Source: CAINEC01 sp046052065
GTDB taxonomy: Bacteria; Bacteroidota; Bacteroidia; AKYH767-A; OLB10
Length of the DNA: 26,730 nt
Assembly: GCA_046052065.1 (NCBI GenBank)
Contig: JBJOND010000029.1
Span: 1 to 26,730 of the forward strand
Direction: 5' to 3'
Below, one piece after another: positions 16,486-24,346 of the stretch (its first letter is position 1; every line of letters begins with the position of its first letter). A program made the position numbers and the translations under genes. A model generated the notes under the pieces. The model saw nothing but the letters and a program-made list of their open reading frames with translations, was not told the origin of the DNA and searched no databases.

Positions 16486-17259
16486 ATGCTTTTAATTGTA
16501 ATTGCTATTGTTGCTTTTGCTGCTGCTATTATGACTTTCTTTTCTGGCTTTGGACTAGGTACTATTCTTACGCCTTTTTTCTGTTTGTTCTTTTCGGTGC
16601 AGGAGGCAATTGCTTTAACCGCTATTGTACATTTTGCTAATAACATTTTTAAATTTTCCTTGCTAAAAAAGCACATTGATTATAATGTAGCTTTGCCTTT
16701 TGCATTGACAGCAGTTCTAATGTCGTTTGCAGGTGCTGAATTGTTGAGTTATATTTCATTTCAGAAGTATGAATACACTTACGAATTGTTAGGTATTACA
16801 GCTGCTATTACTCCTGTTAAAATAGTAGTAGCACTTTTAATGATAGTTTTTGTAGTTGTTGAATTAATTCCTGAATGGTCATTTAAAGTTAGTGGAAGAA
16901 TAAGCTATTTGATAGGGGGAATGTTTAGTGGTTTCTTTGGTGGCTTATCAGGAAATCAAGGAGCTTTACGTTCGATGTTTTTATTAAAGGCAGGTTTGTC
17001 TAAAGAATCCTACATTGCCACAGGTGTTTTAATTGCTTGCTTGGTAGATATTTCACGTTTATCAGTTTATATTCAAAATTGGACTGTCCTAAATTTAGAT
17101 GCTCACTTAAGCTTAATGTTTGTAGCTGTAATTGCGGCCTTAGGTGGTTCATTATTGGGTAAAAAGTATATTCAGAAAATTACAATGAAGTCTATGCAAA
17201 AGTTGATAGTTGTATTTTTAAGTGGAATTGCTTTGTTATTAGGATCAGGGATTTTATAG
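16486..17259 (+). CDS. TSUP (TauE/SafE) family membrane permease
   Basis: 257 residues with about eight hydrophobic helices in two similar halves, starting with 'MLLIVIAIVAFAAAIMTFFSGFGLGTIL' split over the first helices; the family signature appears again in 'GGMFSGFFGGLSGNQGALRS'. A TTG at 16453 would extend the frame into the preceding radical SAM gene, so the ATG at 16486, 11 bases after that gene's stop, is preferred. TSUP proteins move sulfite, sulfoacetate, sulfolactate and similar anions outward. The presence of comB 3 kb upstream makes an organosulfonate substrate a tempting but unproven guess. The stop codon lies inside an AT-rich hairpin. Confidence 0.87.
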   Translation: MLLIVIAIVAFAAAIMTFFSGFGLGTILTPFFCLFFSVQEAIALTAIVHFANNIFKFSLLKKHIDYNVALPFALTAVLMSFAGAELLSYISFQKYEYTYELLGITAAITPVKIVVALLMIVFVVVELIPEWSFKVSGRISYLIGGMFSGFFGGLSGNQGALRSMFLLKAGLSKESYIATGVLIACLVDISRLSVYIQNWTVLNLDAHLSLMFVAVIAALGGSLLGKKYIQKITMKSMQKLIVVFLSGIALLLGSGIL

Positions 17260-17290
17260 TTTTGAAAAGAAAATTTATCTTTTTAAAACT
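17258..17290 (+). terminator. AT-rich hairpin at the TSUP stop codon
   Basis: AGTTTTGAAAAG (17258-17269) pairs over 12 positions, with one G-T wobble, to CTTTTTAAAACT (17279-17290) around a 9-nt loop. The stem includes two bases of the TAG stop. A T-rich stretch follows a few bases later. This is plausible as a weak terminator or 3'-end stabiliser. Confidence 0.42.
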
Positions 17291-17336
17291 GATATTTTTC
17301 TTGATTTCAAATTCGCAGCGTTTAAAACTGTAATTA

Positions 17337-17352
17337 GTCATAATTTTATGAC
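17337..17352. promoter_or_regulatory. Dyad symmetry upstream of the 132-aa protein gene, operator candidate
   Basis: GTCATAATTTTATGAC is a perfect 7-bp inverted repeat with a 2-bp centre. It lies about 56 bp upstream of the -7 element at 17408. A direct repeat TTTAAAACTG (17282-17291 and 17321-17330) lies just before it. Which regulator might bind is unknown. Confidence 0.45.
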
Positions 17353-17407
17353 ATTGCCATTTATTTTTTTGATTAAAATAATTCAGTTTTCAAAGAGGAA
17401 ATTTACA

Positions 17408-17415
17408 TACCTTTG
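17408..17415 (+). promoter_or_regulatory. -7 element for the 132-aa protein / CapA operon
   Basis: TACCTTTG matches TAnnTTTG exactly and lies 15 bases before the ATG at 17431. The purine-rich AGAGAGAAG just before the ATG may help ribosome binding. No clear -33 TTG at the ideal distance. Confidence 0.6.
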
Positions 17416-17430
17416 AAATAAGAGAGAAGT

Positions 17431-17829
17431 ATGGCAGATTTATTTAAATATTCGTTAAACTTAGATGCAGAAACTTCAACACTCGTTGCTGAAGCAGTGG
17501 CTGTAGAGGCGCAAGTTGTTGTGCATGTATCTATATGGTCTGATGAAGCAGTAAATCTTCGTATATGGGGTTCTACATTTTTATTTGATACCCACAGTGG
17601 ACATCATAGTAAGCTGGTGCATTTCGAGAATATTTCGTTGGCACCTGAGTGGACATCAATAAAATCGGCCCTCCCTTATAGATTTACACTTATTTTTGAA
17701 GGCTTGCCTAAAAGCTGTATTCAATTTGATTTAATTGAAATTGGTCTAGGCGAAGGTTGTTTCGAATTTAAAAATATTATGCGCAATCAGTCTGATGTTT
17801 ATTATGTGGAGTCAAATGAAAATTATTAG
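17431..17829 (+). CDS. Unrecognised 132-residue cytoplasmic protein, probably beta-rich
   Basis: I do not recognise a domain. The product has no signal peptide or membrane segment. Alternating hydrophobic stretches such as 'AQVVVHVSIW', 'VNLRIWGSTFLF' and 'YRFTLIFEGL' suggest a compact beta sandwich. It has two cysteines in the last third and the distinctive 'DTHSGHHSKLVHF', a His-rich stretch that could bind metal (inference). Its expression looks deliberate: a good -7 element, a purine-rich start region and an upstream dyad. The CapA-like frame opens 2 bp after its stop, so the two may be one transcript. It looks like a real, conserved-type gene rather than a spurious frame because codon use matches its neighbours. 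Confidence 0.75.
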   Translation: MADLFKYSLNLDAETSTLVAEAVAVEAQVVVHVSIWSDEAVNLRIWGSTFLFDTHSGHHSKLVHFENISLAPEWTSIKSALPYRFTLIFEGLPKSCIQFDLIEIGLGEGCFEFKNIMRNQSDVYYVESNENY

Positions 17830-17876
17830 AGATGTCACATAATATTTTGTTTAATTTAATAGTCCTTAAATTGATT

Positions 17877-19034
17877 ATGAAATATAAATTCCCTATTATT
17901 CTTGTTTTAGTTTTTTCTGCAATATCATTATCAATTTTTTTAGGTTTTGCGAAGGTAGAAAGCAAGCAAGTAATTGATGCTCCTAAAAAATCAGGATTGC
18001 CCGATACAACATTTACATTATTGTTTGGTGGTGATTTTATGGGACATAAGCCAATGATTTTGTCAGCTTATAATGATTCAACTCACGTATATGATTATAA
18101 CCATTGGTTTAAGTTTATTTCGCCCTATGTTAATAGCTGCGATTGGGCTTGTGCAAATTTAGAAGTAACCTTGGCTGGCGAACCTTATTCAGGGTATCCC
18201 CAATTTTCTTCTCCTGATGCATATGCTCATGCAATAAAGAATGCCGGATTTGATTTCTTAGTAACGGCTAATAATCATTCACAAGATAGAGGTAGCGAAG
18301 GGTTGGAGCGAACAATAAAAGTATTGGATAGTCTCGGAATTGCTCATACAGGAACATTTGTAGATTCATCAATGTTTGATTCCAATTATCCAACAGTAAT
18401 CAACATTGCAGATTGTAAAATTGCTATTTTAAATTACACGTATGGCACTAACGGACTAATTGTTAAAAATCCGAACATCGTCAATATGATTGATAGTGCA
18501 ACAATGGTCAGAGATATAAAAAAGGCTCAATCAGTGGGAGCTAGTTTAATTATTCCTGTAATTCATTGGGGGCTTGAATATCAAATCAAAGAAAATAAAG
18601 AGCAACAAAAAGTCGCAAGTTGGTTAAGTAAAGCAGGAGTGCATGCTATAATTGGAATGCATCCTCACGTAGTAGAGCCTGTTAAATATATACCATCAGT
18701 TAGTAAAAAAAATCATCGTGATTCAATTCCTGTTGCCTATAGTCTGGGTAACTTTATTTCTAATCAGCGCGATCGTTATTGTGATGGCGGTGTATTAATA
18801 AGATTAAAAATTAGTCGATATAAGAGTAAGTACTCACTTACTTCTGTCGATTACTTACCTTTTTGGGTTTGGAGACTAGAATCCTATAATGAAACTAATA
18901 ATCTCATCAAAGGATACTATCCAATAACAAAGCAACAATTAGGTATGCTACCTTTGGAAGATAGTGTTAAAGCATCGATGTTTTTCGATGATGTTAAAAG
19001 TATTATTACTCAAGTTAAAGAGTGGACACCATAG
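17877..19034 (+). CDS. CapA-like protein (PGA_cap, calcineurin-like metallophosphoesterase fold)
   Basis: 385 residues from the ATG at 17877, which directly gives a membrane anchor or signal ('YKFPIILVLVFSAISLSIFL'). The frame is also open from 17832, but those 15 extra residues precede the anchor. The domain shows 'LLFGGDFMGHKPMI' (48-61), 'CANLEVTLAGEPYSGYPQF' (92-110), 'VTANNHSQDRG' (129-139), 'VIHWGLEY' and 'IIGMHPHVVEPVKY', the metal-site pattern of CapA/PgsA proteins. CapA takes part in poly-gamma-glutamate export in Bacillus. In Gram-negatives its role is often unclear, and no capB or capC is here, so an envelope-glycan hydrolase or phosphoesterase is as likely. The acyltransferase-3 gene starts 5 bp after its stop. 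Confidence 0.87.
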   Translation: MKYKFPIILVLVFSAISLSIFLGFAKVESKQVIDAPKKSGLPDTTFTLLFGGDFMGHKPMILSAYNDSTHVYDYNHWFKFISPYVNSCDWACANLEVTLAGEPYSGYPQFSSPDAYAHAIKNAGFDFLVTANNHSQDRGSEGLERTIKVLDSLGIAHTGTFVDSSMFDSNYPTVINIADCKIAILNYTYGTNGLIVKNPNIVNMIDSATMVRDIKKAQSVGASLIIPVIHWGLEYQIKENKEQQKVASWLSKAGVHAIIGMHPHVVEPVKYIPSVSKKNHRDSIPVAYSLGNFISNQRDRYCDGGVLIRLKISRYKSKYSLTSVDYLPFWVWRLESYNETNNLIKGYYPITKQQLGMLPLEDSVKASMFFDDVKSIITQVKEWTP

Positions 19035-19039
19035 TAAAA

Positions 19040-20068
19040 ATGAATTCTCCTGTAAAAAATGAAATCCAATCGACCGATTGGTTAGATGGTATAAGATGGC
19101 TAGCTACTATTGCCGTAATTGTTATTCATGTAGTGGCACCTTATCTTTATCAATATGGACAAATCTCCATCGGCAGTTGGAATATTTACAACTTTATCGA
19201 TTCGCTTTCTCGCTTTGCAGTTCCGTTTTTTGTGATGTTAAGTGGGGCGCTATTGTTAAATCGTAACATCTCGCTTCCAGATTTTCTTAAAAAAAGATTT
19301 TTGCGAATCCTGATTCCATTTTTATTTTGGTCAGTAATTTATTCAGTTTACAATTATTTGAAGAATGGTGAACAGGAGATCAACTATTTAATTTACTTTT
19401 TTAATTCACTTAAAGATGGAGCTTCATATCACTTCTGGTATATATACATGCTCATCGGTTTGTATCTCGCAATTCCAATTCTTAATAAGTGGATAGTCAA
19501 TTCAGATCTTCAGCTTATTGTTTACTTTTTAGTTATTTGGTTCTTCGGATTGCTTATTTCATTCTTCAATCTGAATCTTCATAAAGATTTTTCGTTAACG
19601 ATATTTACAGGATATGTAGGGTATTTAATTTTAGGGTACTTTATAGCACATCGATCATCAAAAATTAATTCTTATGTTCTTTTAACTTTGTTTATTGTTG
19701 CAGTAGGATTTACTTTTTTAGCAACATTTAAATACCCGGTTGACAATGGTAGCTTCAATGGGAAGTACTATCAGTATTTAAGTATTAATGTTGTCGTGGC
19801 TTCAGCATCATTGTTTATGCTTATTAAAAATAGTTTTAATGCTAGTAAACTTTATCTTGATAAAATTAAGTTCTGTAATAAGTATGGATTTGGTGTATAC
19901 CTTATCCATGTTTTAGTATTAGATGCGTTACAGCTTATTCAAATTAATGGTGCATTTGTTAATCCACTTATAGGTACTTTAATAACCATTGTAGTTTGCT
20001 ATCTGATTTCCTTACTGCTCATAGTTTTGCTATCACGGATTCGTTTTTTAGCTAATTTGTTAAACTAA
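19040..20068 (+). CDS. Acyltransferase-3 family integral membrane O-acyltransferase (OafA/WecH-like)
   Basis: 342 residues from the ATG at 19040, five bases after the CapA-like stop; a GTG at 19022 would overlap that gene and adds nothing recognisable. About ten hydrophobic helices run through the protein. The N-terminal 'DWLDGIRWLATIAVIVIHVV' has the family Asp16, Arg19 and the catalytic-type His30, followed by 'FAVPFFVMLSGALLL'. It is a plain membrane form without a C-terminal SGNH domain. Members transfer acetyl or other acyl groups to sugars of O-antigen, enterobacterial common antigen or peptidoglycan. The acceptor here is unknown. Its place between CapA-like and glucosaminidase genes suggests an envelope glycan. 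Confidence 0.88.
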   Translation: MNSPVKNEIQSTDWLDGIRWLATIAVIVIHVVAPYLYQYGQISIGSWNIYNFIDSLSRFAVPFFVMLSGALLLNRNISLPDFLKKRFLRILIPFLFWSVIYSVYNYLKNGEQEINYLIYFFNSLKDGASYHFWYIYMLIGLYLAIPILNKWIVNSDLQLIVYFLVIWFFGLLISFFNLNLHKDFSLTIFTGYVGYLILGYFIAHRSSKINSYVLLTLFIVAVGFTFLATFKYPVDNGSFNGKYYQYLSINVVVASASLFMLIKNSFNASKLYLDKIKFCNKYGFGVYLIHVLVLDALQLIQINGAFVNPLIGTLITIVVCYLISLLLIVLLSRIRFLANLLN

Positions 20069-20095
20069 TATTTGATTTATTTGTAAATTTATTCA

Positions 20096-20560
20096 ATGAA
20101 AAAGCAATATTTCATATCATTCGTTATTTGCCTTTTTATTTGTAAAAGTTCGAATGCTCAAAATAAGTTTTTTATTTCATATCGACCATTAGCAGATAGT
20201 CTTGCCGCAGCTTATCAAATTCCTGCTTCTGTAATTTTAGCAGTAGCTTATCAGGAATCGGGTGGTGGTACCAGCGTAGTTAGTAGAAGATTGAATAATC
20301 ATTTTGGTTTGAAGGGAAGATTGCCTGGCGGAGACACAGTTTCGGTGAAATCATCCTATAAGTATTTTGAAAAGCCTGCAGACTCTTATATCTACTTTTG
20401 CAATCTTGTTGCTCGAAAAAAGTTTTATCCTTCATTAAAAGGAATCACAGATTATAAAAAGTGGGTAATAGCAATTTCAAAAACTGGTTATGCAGGAAAT
20501 GCAAAAGTTTGGTCAAAGCATATAATTGGAGTTGTTGAAAAGTATAAGCTTGAAAAATAA
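20096..20560 (+). CDS. Exported glucosaminidase-domain peptidoglycan hydrolase
   Basis: 154 residues with a signal peptide ending near 'SSNAQ' (residue 22), leaving one small catalytic domain. 'ASVILAVAYQESGGGTSVVSRRLNNHFGLKG' is represented by Glu54 in the 'YQESGGG' segment and the 'NNHFGLKG' that follows, both hallmarks of the FlgJ/glucosaminidase family (PF01832). The end shows 'WVIAISKTGYAGNAKVW'. It should cut GlcNAc-MurNAc bonds in the periplasm. The 27-bp gap after the acyltransferase gene allows co-transcription. No binding domain is attached, so localisation depends on a partner or on diffusion. Confidence 0.87.
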   Translation: MKKQYFISFVICLFICKSSNAQNKFFISYRPLADSLAAAYQIPASVILAVAYQESGGGTSVVSRRLNNHFGLKGRLPGGDTVSVKSSYKYFEKPADSYIYFCNLVARKKFYPSLKGITDYKKWVIAISKTGYAGNAKVWSKHIIGVVEKYKLEK

Positions 20561-20601
20561 TTCACCTTTATATTTGTTTTATTGTGCATGATATAGTTTT
20601 G

Positions 20602-20670
20602 TATAAAAAACAGGAGGGTTTGTTTTTATAATTGAAATAGAAGTTTGTTTTTACAGTACTTTTATAATTG
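20602..20670 (+). repeat. Duplicated AT-rich words and a hairpin in the gap before the transglutaminase-like gene
   Basis: TATAAAAA (20602-20609) is inverted against TTTTTATA (20623-20630) around a 13-nt loop, a possible weak 3'-end hairpin for the glucosaminidase gene. GTTTGTTTTTA occurs at 20618-20628 and 20643-20653, and TTTTATAATTG at 20624-20634 and 20660-20670. The second copy ends 17 bases before the ATG at 20688 and contains TATAATTG, one mismatch from TAnnTTTG, so the promoter is probably here. Confidence 0.4.
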
Positions 20671-20687
20671 TATTTATCAAATTAAGA

Positions 20688-21695
20688 ATGAATAGGAGAT
20701 TTTTGTTTTTGTTGTTTGGGTTGTTATTGCCTTTTAAAGGTTTTATGCAAGTGCGTAGTATGGAATCATTAGATAGTATTGCTAGAAATACACCTGACAC
20801 ACACAGTAAATCAGTAAAATCTATTGCTGATTATTTTTTAACAATTACGAAGGATGACATGGAGTTATCTCGGCTTGTTTTTTCATGGGTAGCTTATAAC
20901 ATTAAATATGATGATAACGCATTTAATAATGCAATTTATAGCAATCCACATCCCGACAGTGTCTTTAACAGCCGTATTGCTGTTTGTGCTGGATATAGTT
21001 CAATTTTTAAAGCAATCGCTGAATCTGCAAATCTAAATGTCGTATCCATTGATGGATTTGCAAAGGGCTATGGATTCATGAATGGAATGTCAGTTAATGG
21101 AACTAATCATTCATGGAATGCTGTAAAATATAAAGACAGCTGGCACCTCATGGATGTGACTTGGGGAAGTGGTTTTGCAGAAAATATTAATGGGAAGGCT
21201 GTATCAAAAAGTAAGTTTTGTGATTATTTTTTTGATGTTAATCCAACTGAATTTATTTTTAATCATTACCCTGATAGCAATAAGTATCAGTTTTTAAATA
21301 AAAAAATTACACGTGAGCAATTTAAAAATTTGACTTATCTAGACGCTAGATGTGTTTTCCCACTTGGTCTCAATGCAGATAGTATATTTGTAAAGTCTAA
21401 AGCAAATGTAAATTATTCTTTCCCAGAAGTATTTTGTTCGGATAATATTGATTTTCGAATAGTGCAGGCACCGTATATTAAGAAGCTTAATTCTGTTGGA
21501 AATTATTATTTTGAAATAGAAAACTTAGGTAATAGTAGAGTCGTACTTTTAAATAATCAGCAATTAATAGAATTTGATTCAAAAAATGACAACATCAAGA
21601 GTAAAACAATTGAACGTTTAAACAAGGGGAATCTTTATATTGGAATTGCGACTGACAACTCGGTCGAGATTATAGTAAGTTATACAGTTTTATAG
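20688..21695 (+). CDS. Exported transglutaminase-like cysteine protease-fold protein
   Basis: 335 residues with an N-terminal signal ('RRFLFLLFGLLLPFKGFMQ'). The transglutaminase-like core has an intact triad: Cys100 in 'AVCAGYSSIFKAIA', His141 in 'NHSWNAVKY' and Asp156 in 'WHLMDVTWG'. It resembles the Ky/CYK3-type transglutaminase-like group found widely in bacteria. The C-terminal ~150 residues look like a beta-rich accessory domain that I do not recognise. In bacteria these domains are thought to be proteases or amide-bond enzymes at the cell surface; the substrate is unknown. The gene is preceded by a 127-bp gap with repeated AT-rich words and convergent with the M23 gene. Confidence 0.83.
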   Translation: MNRRFLFLLFGLLLPFKGFMQVRSMESLDSIARNTPDTHSKSVKSIADYFLTITKDDMELSRLVFSWVAYNIKYDDNAFNNAIYSNPHPDSVFNSRIAVCAGYSSIFKAIAESANLNVVSIDGFAKGYGFMNGMSVNGTNHSWNAVKYKDSWHLMDVTWGSGFAENINGKAVSKSKFCDYFFDVNPTEFIFNHYPDSNKYQFLNKKITREQFKNLTYLDARCVFPLGLNADSIFVKSKANVNYSFPEVFCSDNIDFRIVQAPYIKKLNSVGNYYFEIENLGNSRVVLLNNQQLIEFDSKNDNIKSKTIERLNKGNLYIGIATDNSVEIIVSYTVL

Positions 21696-21704
21696 ATTAA
21701 ACTA

Positions 21705-21735
21705 TTTATAAAGCTTCATTGGGACGCTTTGTAAA
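21705..21735. terminator. Possible bidirectional terminator between convergent genes
   Basis: TTTATAAAGC (21705-21714) pairs over 10 positions, with one T-G wobble, to GCTTTGTAAA (21726-21735) around an 11-nt loop. It lies 9 bases after the transglutaminase-like stop. T-runs are poor on both sides. The rest of 21696-21835 shows nothing I can identify. Confidence 0.35.
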
Positions 21736-21835
21736 ATTACTATTCCGTAAGGTGAACGAAAGCAACTCTCAGATTGAAAGTAATTGTAATAAAAAATAAC
21801 AGTAAGAATTAAACGATTTTTATAAAAGCTAATTG

Positions 21836-22690
21836 TTATCTCAAGCGCAATACTCGTCCAATTTTTAATGTAGAATCAGGCTTTAACTTATTAAGCTTAC
21901 ATAAAGTTTTAACTGATGTTTTATTTCTTAAAGCAATTGCTAAAAGTGTATCGCCGTTCTTGATTTTATAAGAGTACTTTAAATTCGCTTTCGTTTTAGC
22001 ACCTTTCGAATTAAATGTAGTCGATGCTGAATTACTTTTCCCAATCACAAAATTACTCTTAGTTAACATGATTGATTCTGAACTAAGACAGCCCTGTTCG
22101 AAAGCAATAATTTCTTGCGGATTAAATGGTCGGTCTTTGTAACGTGTTTCGAAATGCAAATGTGGCCCAGTGCAACGAGATCCACTACAACCACCTTCGC
22201 CTAAAACTTCACCCGCTTTAATAATTGCGTTGGGCGCAACATCAATTTTGCTTAAATGTGCGTAGTAGGTCTCTAGCCCGTTATAATGACGAATGATTAC
22301 TAAGTTGCCATAACCACCATTGTTATATTGAGCATATCTCACCACTCCATCAAAAGCAGCCTTCACAGGGTCCCCAGTTTCTAAGTGTAGATCTAATCCT
22401 TTATGAGGACGATTCCATCTCCAACCATAATGAGAATTGATTTTCGTCTCAACTGGCATTACAAAACAACGGAATTCATCGGTTAACTTGATATGAACTG
22501 TATCTGGAATGTATTCATCGCCATAAGGAGTTAAATCGTCATTGTCCCAATATTCACAAGTGATAAAATCATACATCGCAACATAAGCTGAATCGTTACC
22601 TTCGAAACGAGGATTACCATCAGCATTCGCTACATCAGAGCAAAAGCCTATCAAACCAACTGCAATAAATAATCGTTGAATAAACTTCAT
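21836..22690 (-). CDS. Exported M23 peptidoglycan endopeptidase with C-terminal LysM
   Basis: 284 residues from the ATG at 22690, which gives a clear signal peptide ('KFIQRLFIAVGLIGFCSDVANA'). The longer frame from 22750 only adds 20 residues ahead of it. Zinc ligands and catalytic residues of M23 are present: His96 and Asp100 in 'RPHKGLDLH', His145 in 'YYAHLS', and His177/His179 in 'GPHLHFE'. A LysM motif fills residues ~240-284 ('YKIKNGDTLLAIALRN' to 'LKIGRVLRLR') and should hold the enzyme on peptidoglycan. The predicted job is cutting peptide cross-links. Two cysteines (168 and 173) flank the loop just before the HLH motif, where Gly/Ser/Thr are more usual. It is convergent with the transglutaminase-like gene and divergent from the MBOAT gene. 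Confidence 0.92.
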   Translation of the reverse strand: MKFIQRLFIAVGLIGFCSDVANADGNPRFEGNDSAYVAMYDFITCEYWDNDDLTPYGDEYIPDTVHIKLTDEFRCFVMPVETKINSHYGWRWNRPHKGLDLHLETGDPVKAAFDGVVRYAQYNNGGYGNLVIIRHYNGLETYYAHLSKIDVAPNAIIKAGEVLGEGGCSGSRCTGPHLHFETRYKDRPFNPQEIIAFEQGCLSSESIMLTKSNFVIGKSNSASTTFNSKGAKTKANLKYSYKIKNGDTLLAIALRNKTSVKTLCKLNKLKPDSTLKIGRVLRLR

Positions 22691-22912
22691 AACTACAAAA
22701 ATTTCTAGATTAATTAACTGTCGCAAAATTCGCCATTCAATGTTTGCCAAACAAGAGCTTGGGGGTTAACAGAGGGTTAATTCATCTTATGTTCATATTT
22801 GAAGAAGATTCATTTGAAAATTAACAATGTAATGGAGTTAATGTATTGATATATAGATAGAAACATTTTTAATTCAATATGAATTATTTTAGATTATTTA
22901 AACGATAATTTG

Positions 22913-22920
22913 CAATTTTG
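22913..22920 (+). promoter_or_regulatory. Variant -7 element for the O-acylation operon
   Basis: CAATTTTG, the same variant as at 13320, lies 13 bases before the ATG at 22934. The rest of the 243-bp divergent gap (22691-22933) is AT-rich and shows only a short AATTC/GAATT dyad near 22871-22885; I see nothing else in it. Confidence 0.42.
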
Positions 22921-22933
22921 TGCGCTCCGAAAA

Positions 22934-24346
22934 ATGGTTTTTGCAAGCTTAACCTTTCTTTACTTTTTCCTACCTCTGAACCTGATTCTGTATTATTGTT
23001 CCAATAATGCGAATTACAGGAATTTCATCCTTACGTTATTTTCTTTCGTTTTTTACGCCTGGGGTGAACCAATCTGGGTTTTTCTATTGATTTTCAGCGC
23101 AACGGTTGATTATTGGAATGGATTATTTATTGAAAAGCATAAAGGGACAATTTGGGCCAAGCTAGGAATCGCATCGACCCTAATTTTTAACCTCGGAATT
23201 CTCTTCTTCTTTAAGTATAGCGGGTTTCTTTACGACAACGTGAATGCAATTTTTGGGACTAGTTTTCAGTTTCCAAAGTATTCATTGCCTATTGGAATTT
23301 CATTCTATACTTTTCAAACCATATCCTACGTAATAGATGTTTACAAAGGTGAAGTCAAAGCGCAACGCTCATGGCTTAAGTTTATGATGTTTGTGAGTTT
23401 GTATCATCAATTAGTAGCTGGGCCAATAGTTAGGTATTCGCACATCATGAATGAAATTGATACGCGTAAATACAGAATCAGAGATATTTCTGGAGGAATT
23501 ACCCGCTTTTGTGTCGGATTGTTTAAGAAAGTAGCCATCGCCAATATCGCTGCTGAATTAGTCGTTAAGTATCTTGATAGTCCTGATCTATCATCGTTAT
23601 CAACCGGAGAAATGTGGTTTGGAGTTATTATGTTCTCGATTCAGATTTATTTTGATTTTTCAGGATATTCGGACATGGCTATTGGACTCGGGCGTATGTT
23701 CGGTTTCCATTATCACGAGAACTTCAACTATCCCTATATTGCTAAAACAGCAACCGATTTCTGGCGCAGATGGCATATTTCGCTCGGTACATTCTTTCGT
23801 GATTATGTATATATCCCAATGGGAGGCAATAAGAAAAATGGATACCTCAACCTATTTATTGTATGGGGCTTAACAGGCTTATGGCATGGTGCTAATTGGA
23901 ATTTTATTTTCTGGGGTTTGTTTTTCGGGGTTTTGATTATGATTGAAAGGTTAATCACAATAAAAAGAATTAATCTAGTGCCTAGTTTTCTTTTAAGAAT
24001 TTATTTGCTCTTCGCGGTTGTATTGGGCTGGGCTCTATTCTACTTTACTGATTTATCTAAGCTGTTAATTTGCTTTAGATCTTTATTCCATGTTGCTGAT
24101 GTTGCATGGTGGGATTATTCATTAACACTCACTATTAAGGAGAATATCTATTGGATGATTTTAGCATTTGTGCTATGCATGCCAGTTTATCAGTATTTAG
24201 TTGTCAAATATCGAAAAGTATTGTTAGTGAAGAATAGTAATGCACTTTATTGGTCGGGTATTGCATTTTCCATTGCGTTATTGTTAATATCAACAGCTTT
24301 AATGGTTGGTAAGTCATATAACCCATTTATTTATTATCGTTTTTGA
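22934..24346 (+). CDS. MBOAT family membrane O-acyltransferase (AlgI-like)
   Basis: 470 residues from the ATG at 22934. A TTG at 22910 is in frame but lies ahead of the -7 element, so it is rejected. About ten or more hydrophobic helices are seen. Family landmarks are 'PIGISFYTFQTISYVIDVY', 'QLVAGPIVRYSHI', 'FDFSGYSDMAIGLGRMFG', 'DFWRRWHISLGTFFRDYVYIP' (His281) and the catalytic-type His318 in 'TGLWHGANWNF'. Such proteins pass acetyl groups from a cytoplasmic donor through the membrane to a periplasmic partner that acylates a polysaccharide (AlgI with AlgJ/AlgX; PatA with PatB). The next gene overlaps the stop by one base (TGATG) and encodes just such a partner. The target glycan is unknown. 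Confidence 0.93.
   Translation: MVFASLTFLYFFLPLNLILYYCSNNANYRNFILTLFSFVFYAWGEPIWVFLLIFSATVDYWNGLFIEKHKGTIWAKLGIASTLIFNLGILFFFKYSGFLYDNVNAIFGTSFQFPKYSLPIGISFYTFQTISYVIDVYKGEVKAQRSWLKFMMFVSLYHQLVAGPIVRYSHIMNEIDTRKYRIRDISGGITRFCVGLFKKVAIANIAAELVVKYLDSPDLSSLSTGEMWFGVIMFSIQIYFDFSGYSDMAIGLGRMFGFHYHENFNYPYIAKTATDFWRRWHISLGTFFRDYVYIPMGGNKKNGYLNLFIVWGLTGLWHGANWNFIFWGLFFGVLIMIERLITIKRINLVPSFLLRIYLLFAVVLGWALFYFTDLSKLLICFRSLFHVADVAWWDYSLTLTIKENIYWMILAFVLCMPVYQYLVVKYRKVLLVKNSNALYWSGIAFSIALLLISTALMVGKSYNPFIYYRF

Noticed and set aside
17832..17876. Upstream ATG for the CapA-like protein
   Set aside because: It would put 15 residues before the membrane anchor; the ATG at 17877 gives a conventional anchor. 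It remains possible because its position 2 bp after the previous stop would allow coupling.
22910..22933. TTG-initiated N-terminal extension of the MBOAT protein
   Set aside because: The extension lies over the probable -7 element, has no membrane character, and MBOAT homology starts at the ATG at 22934.
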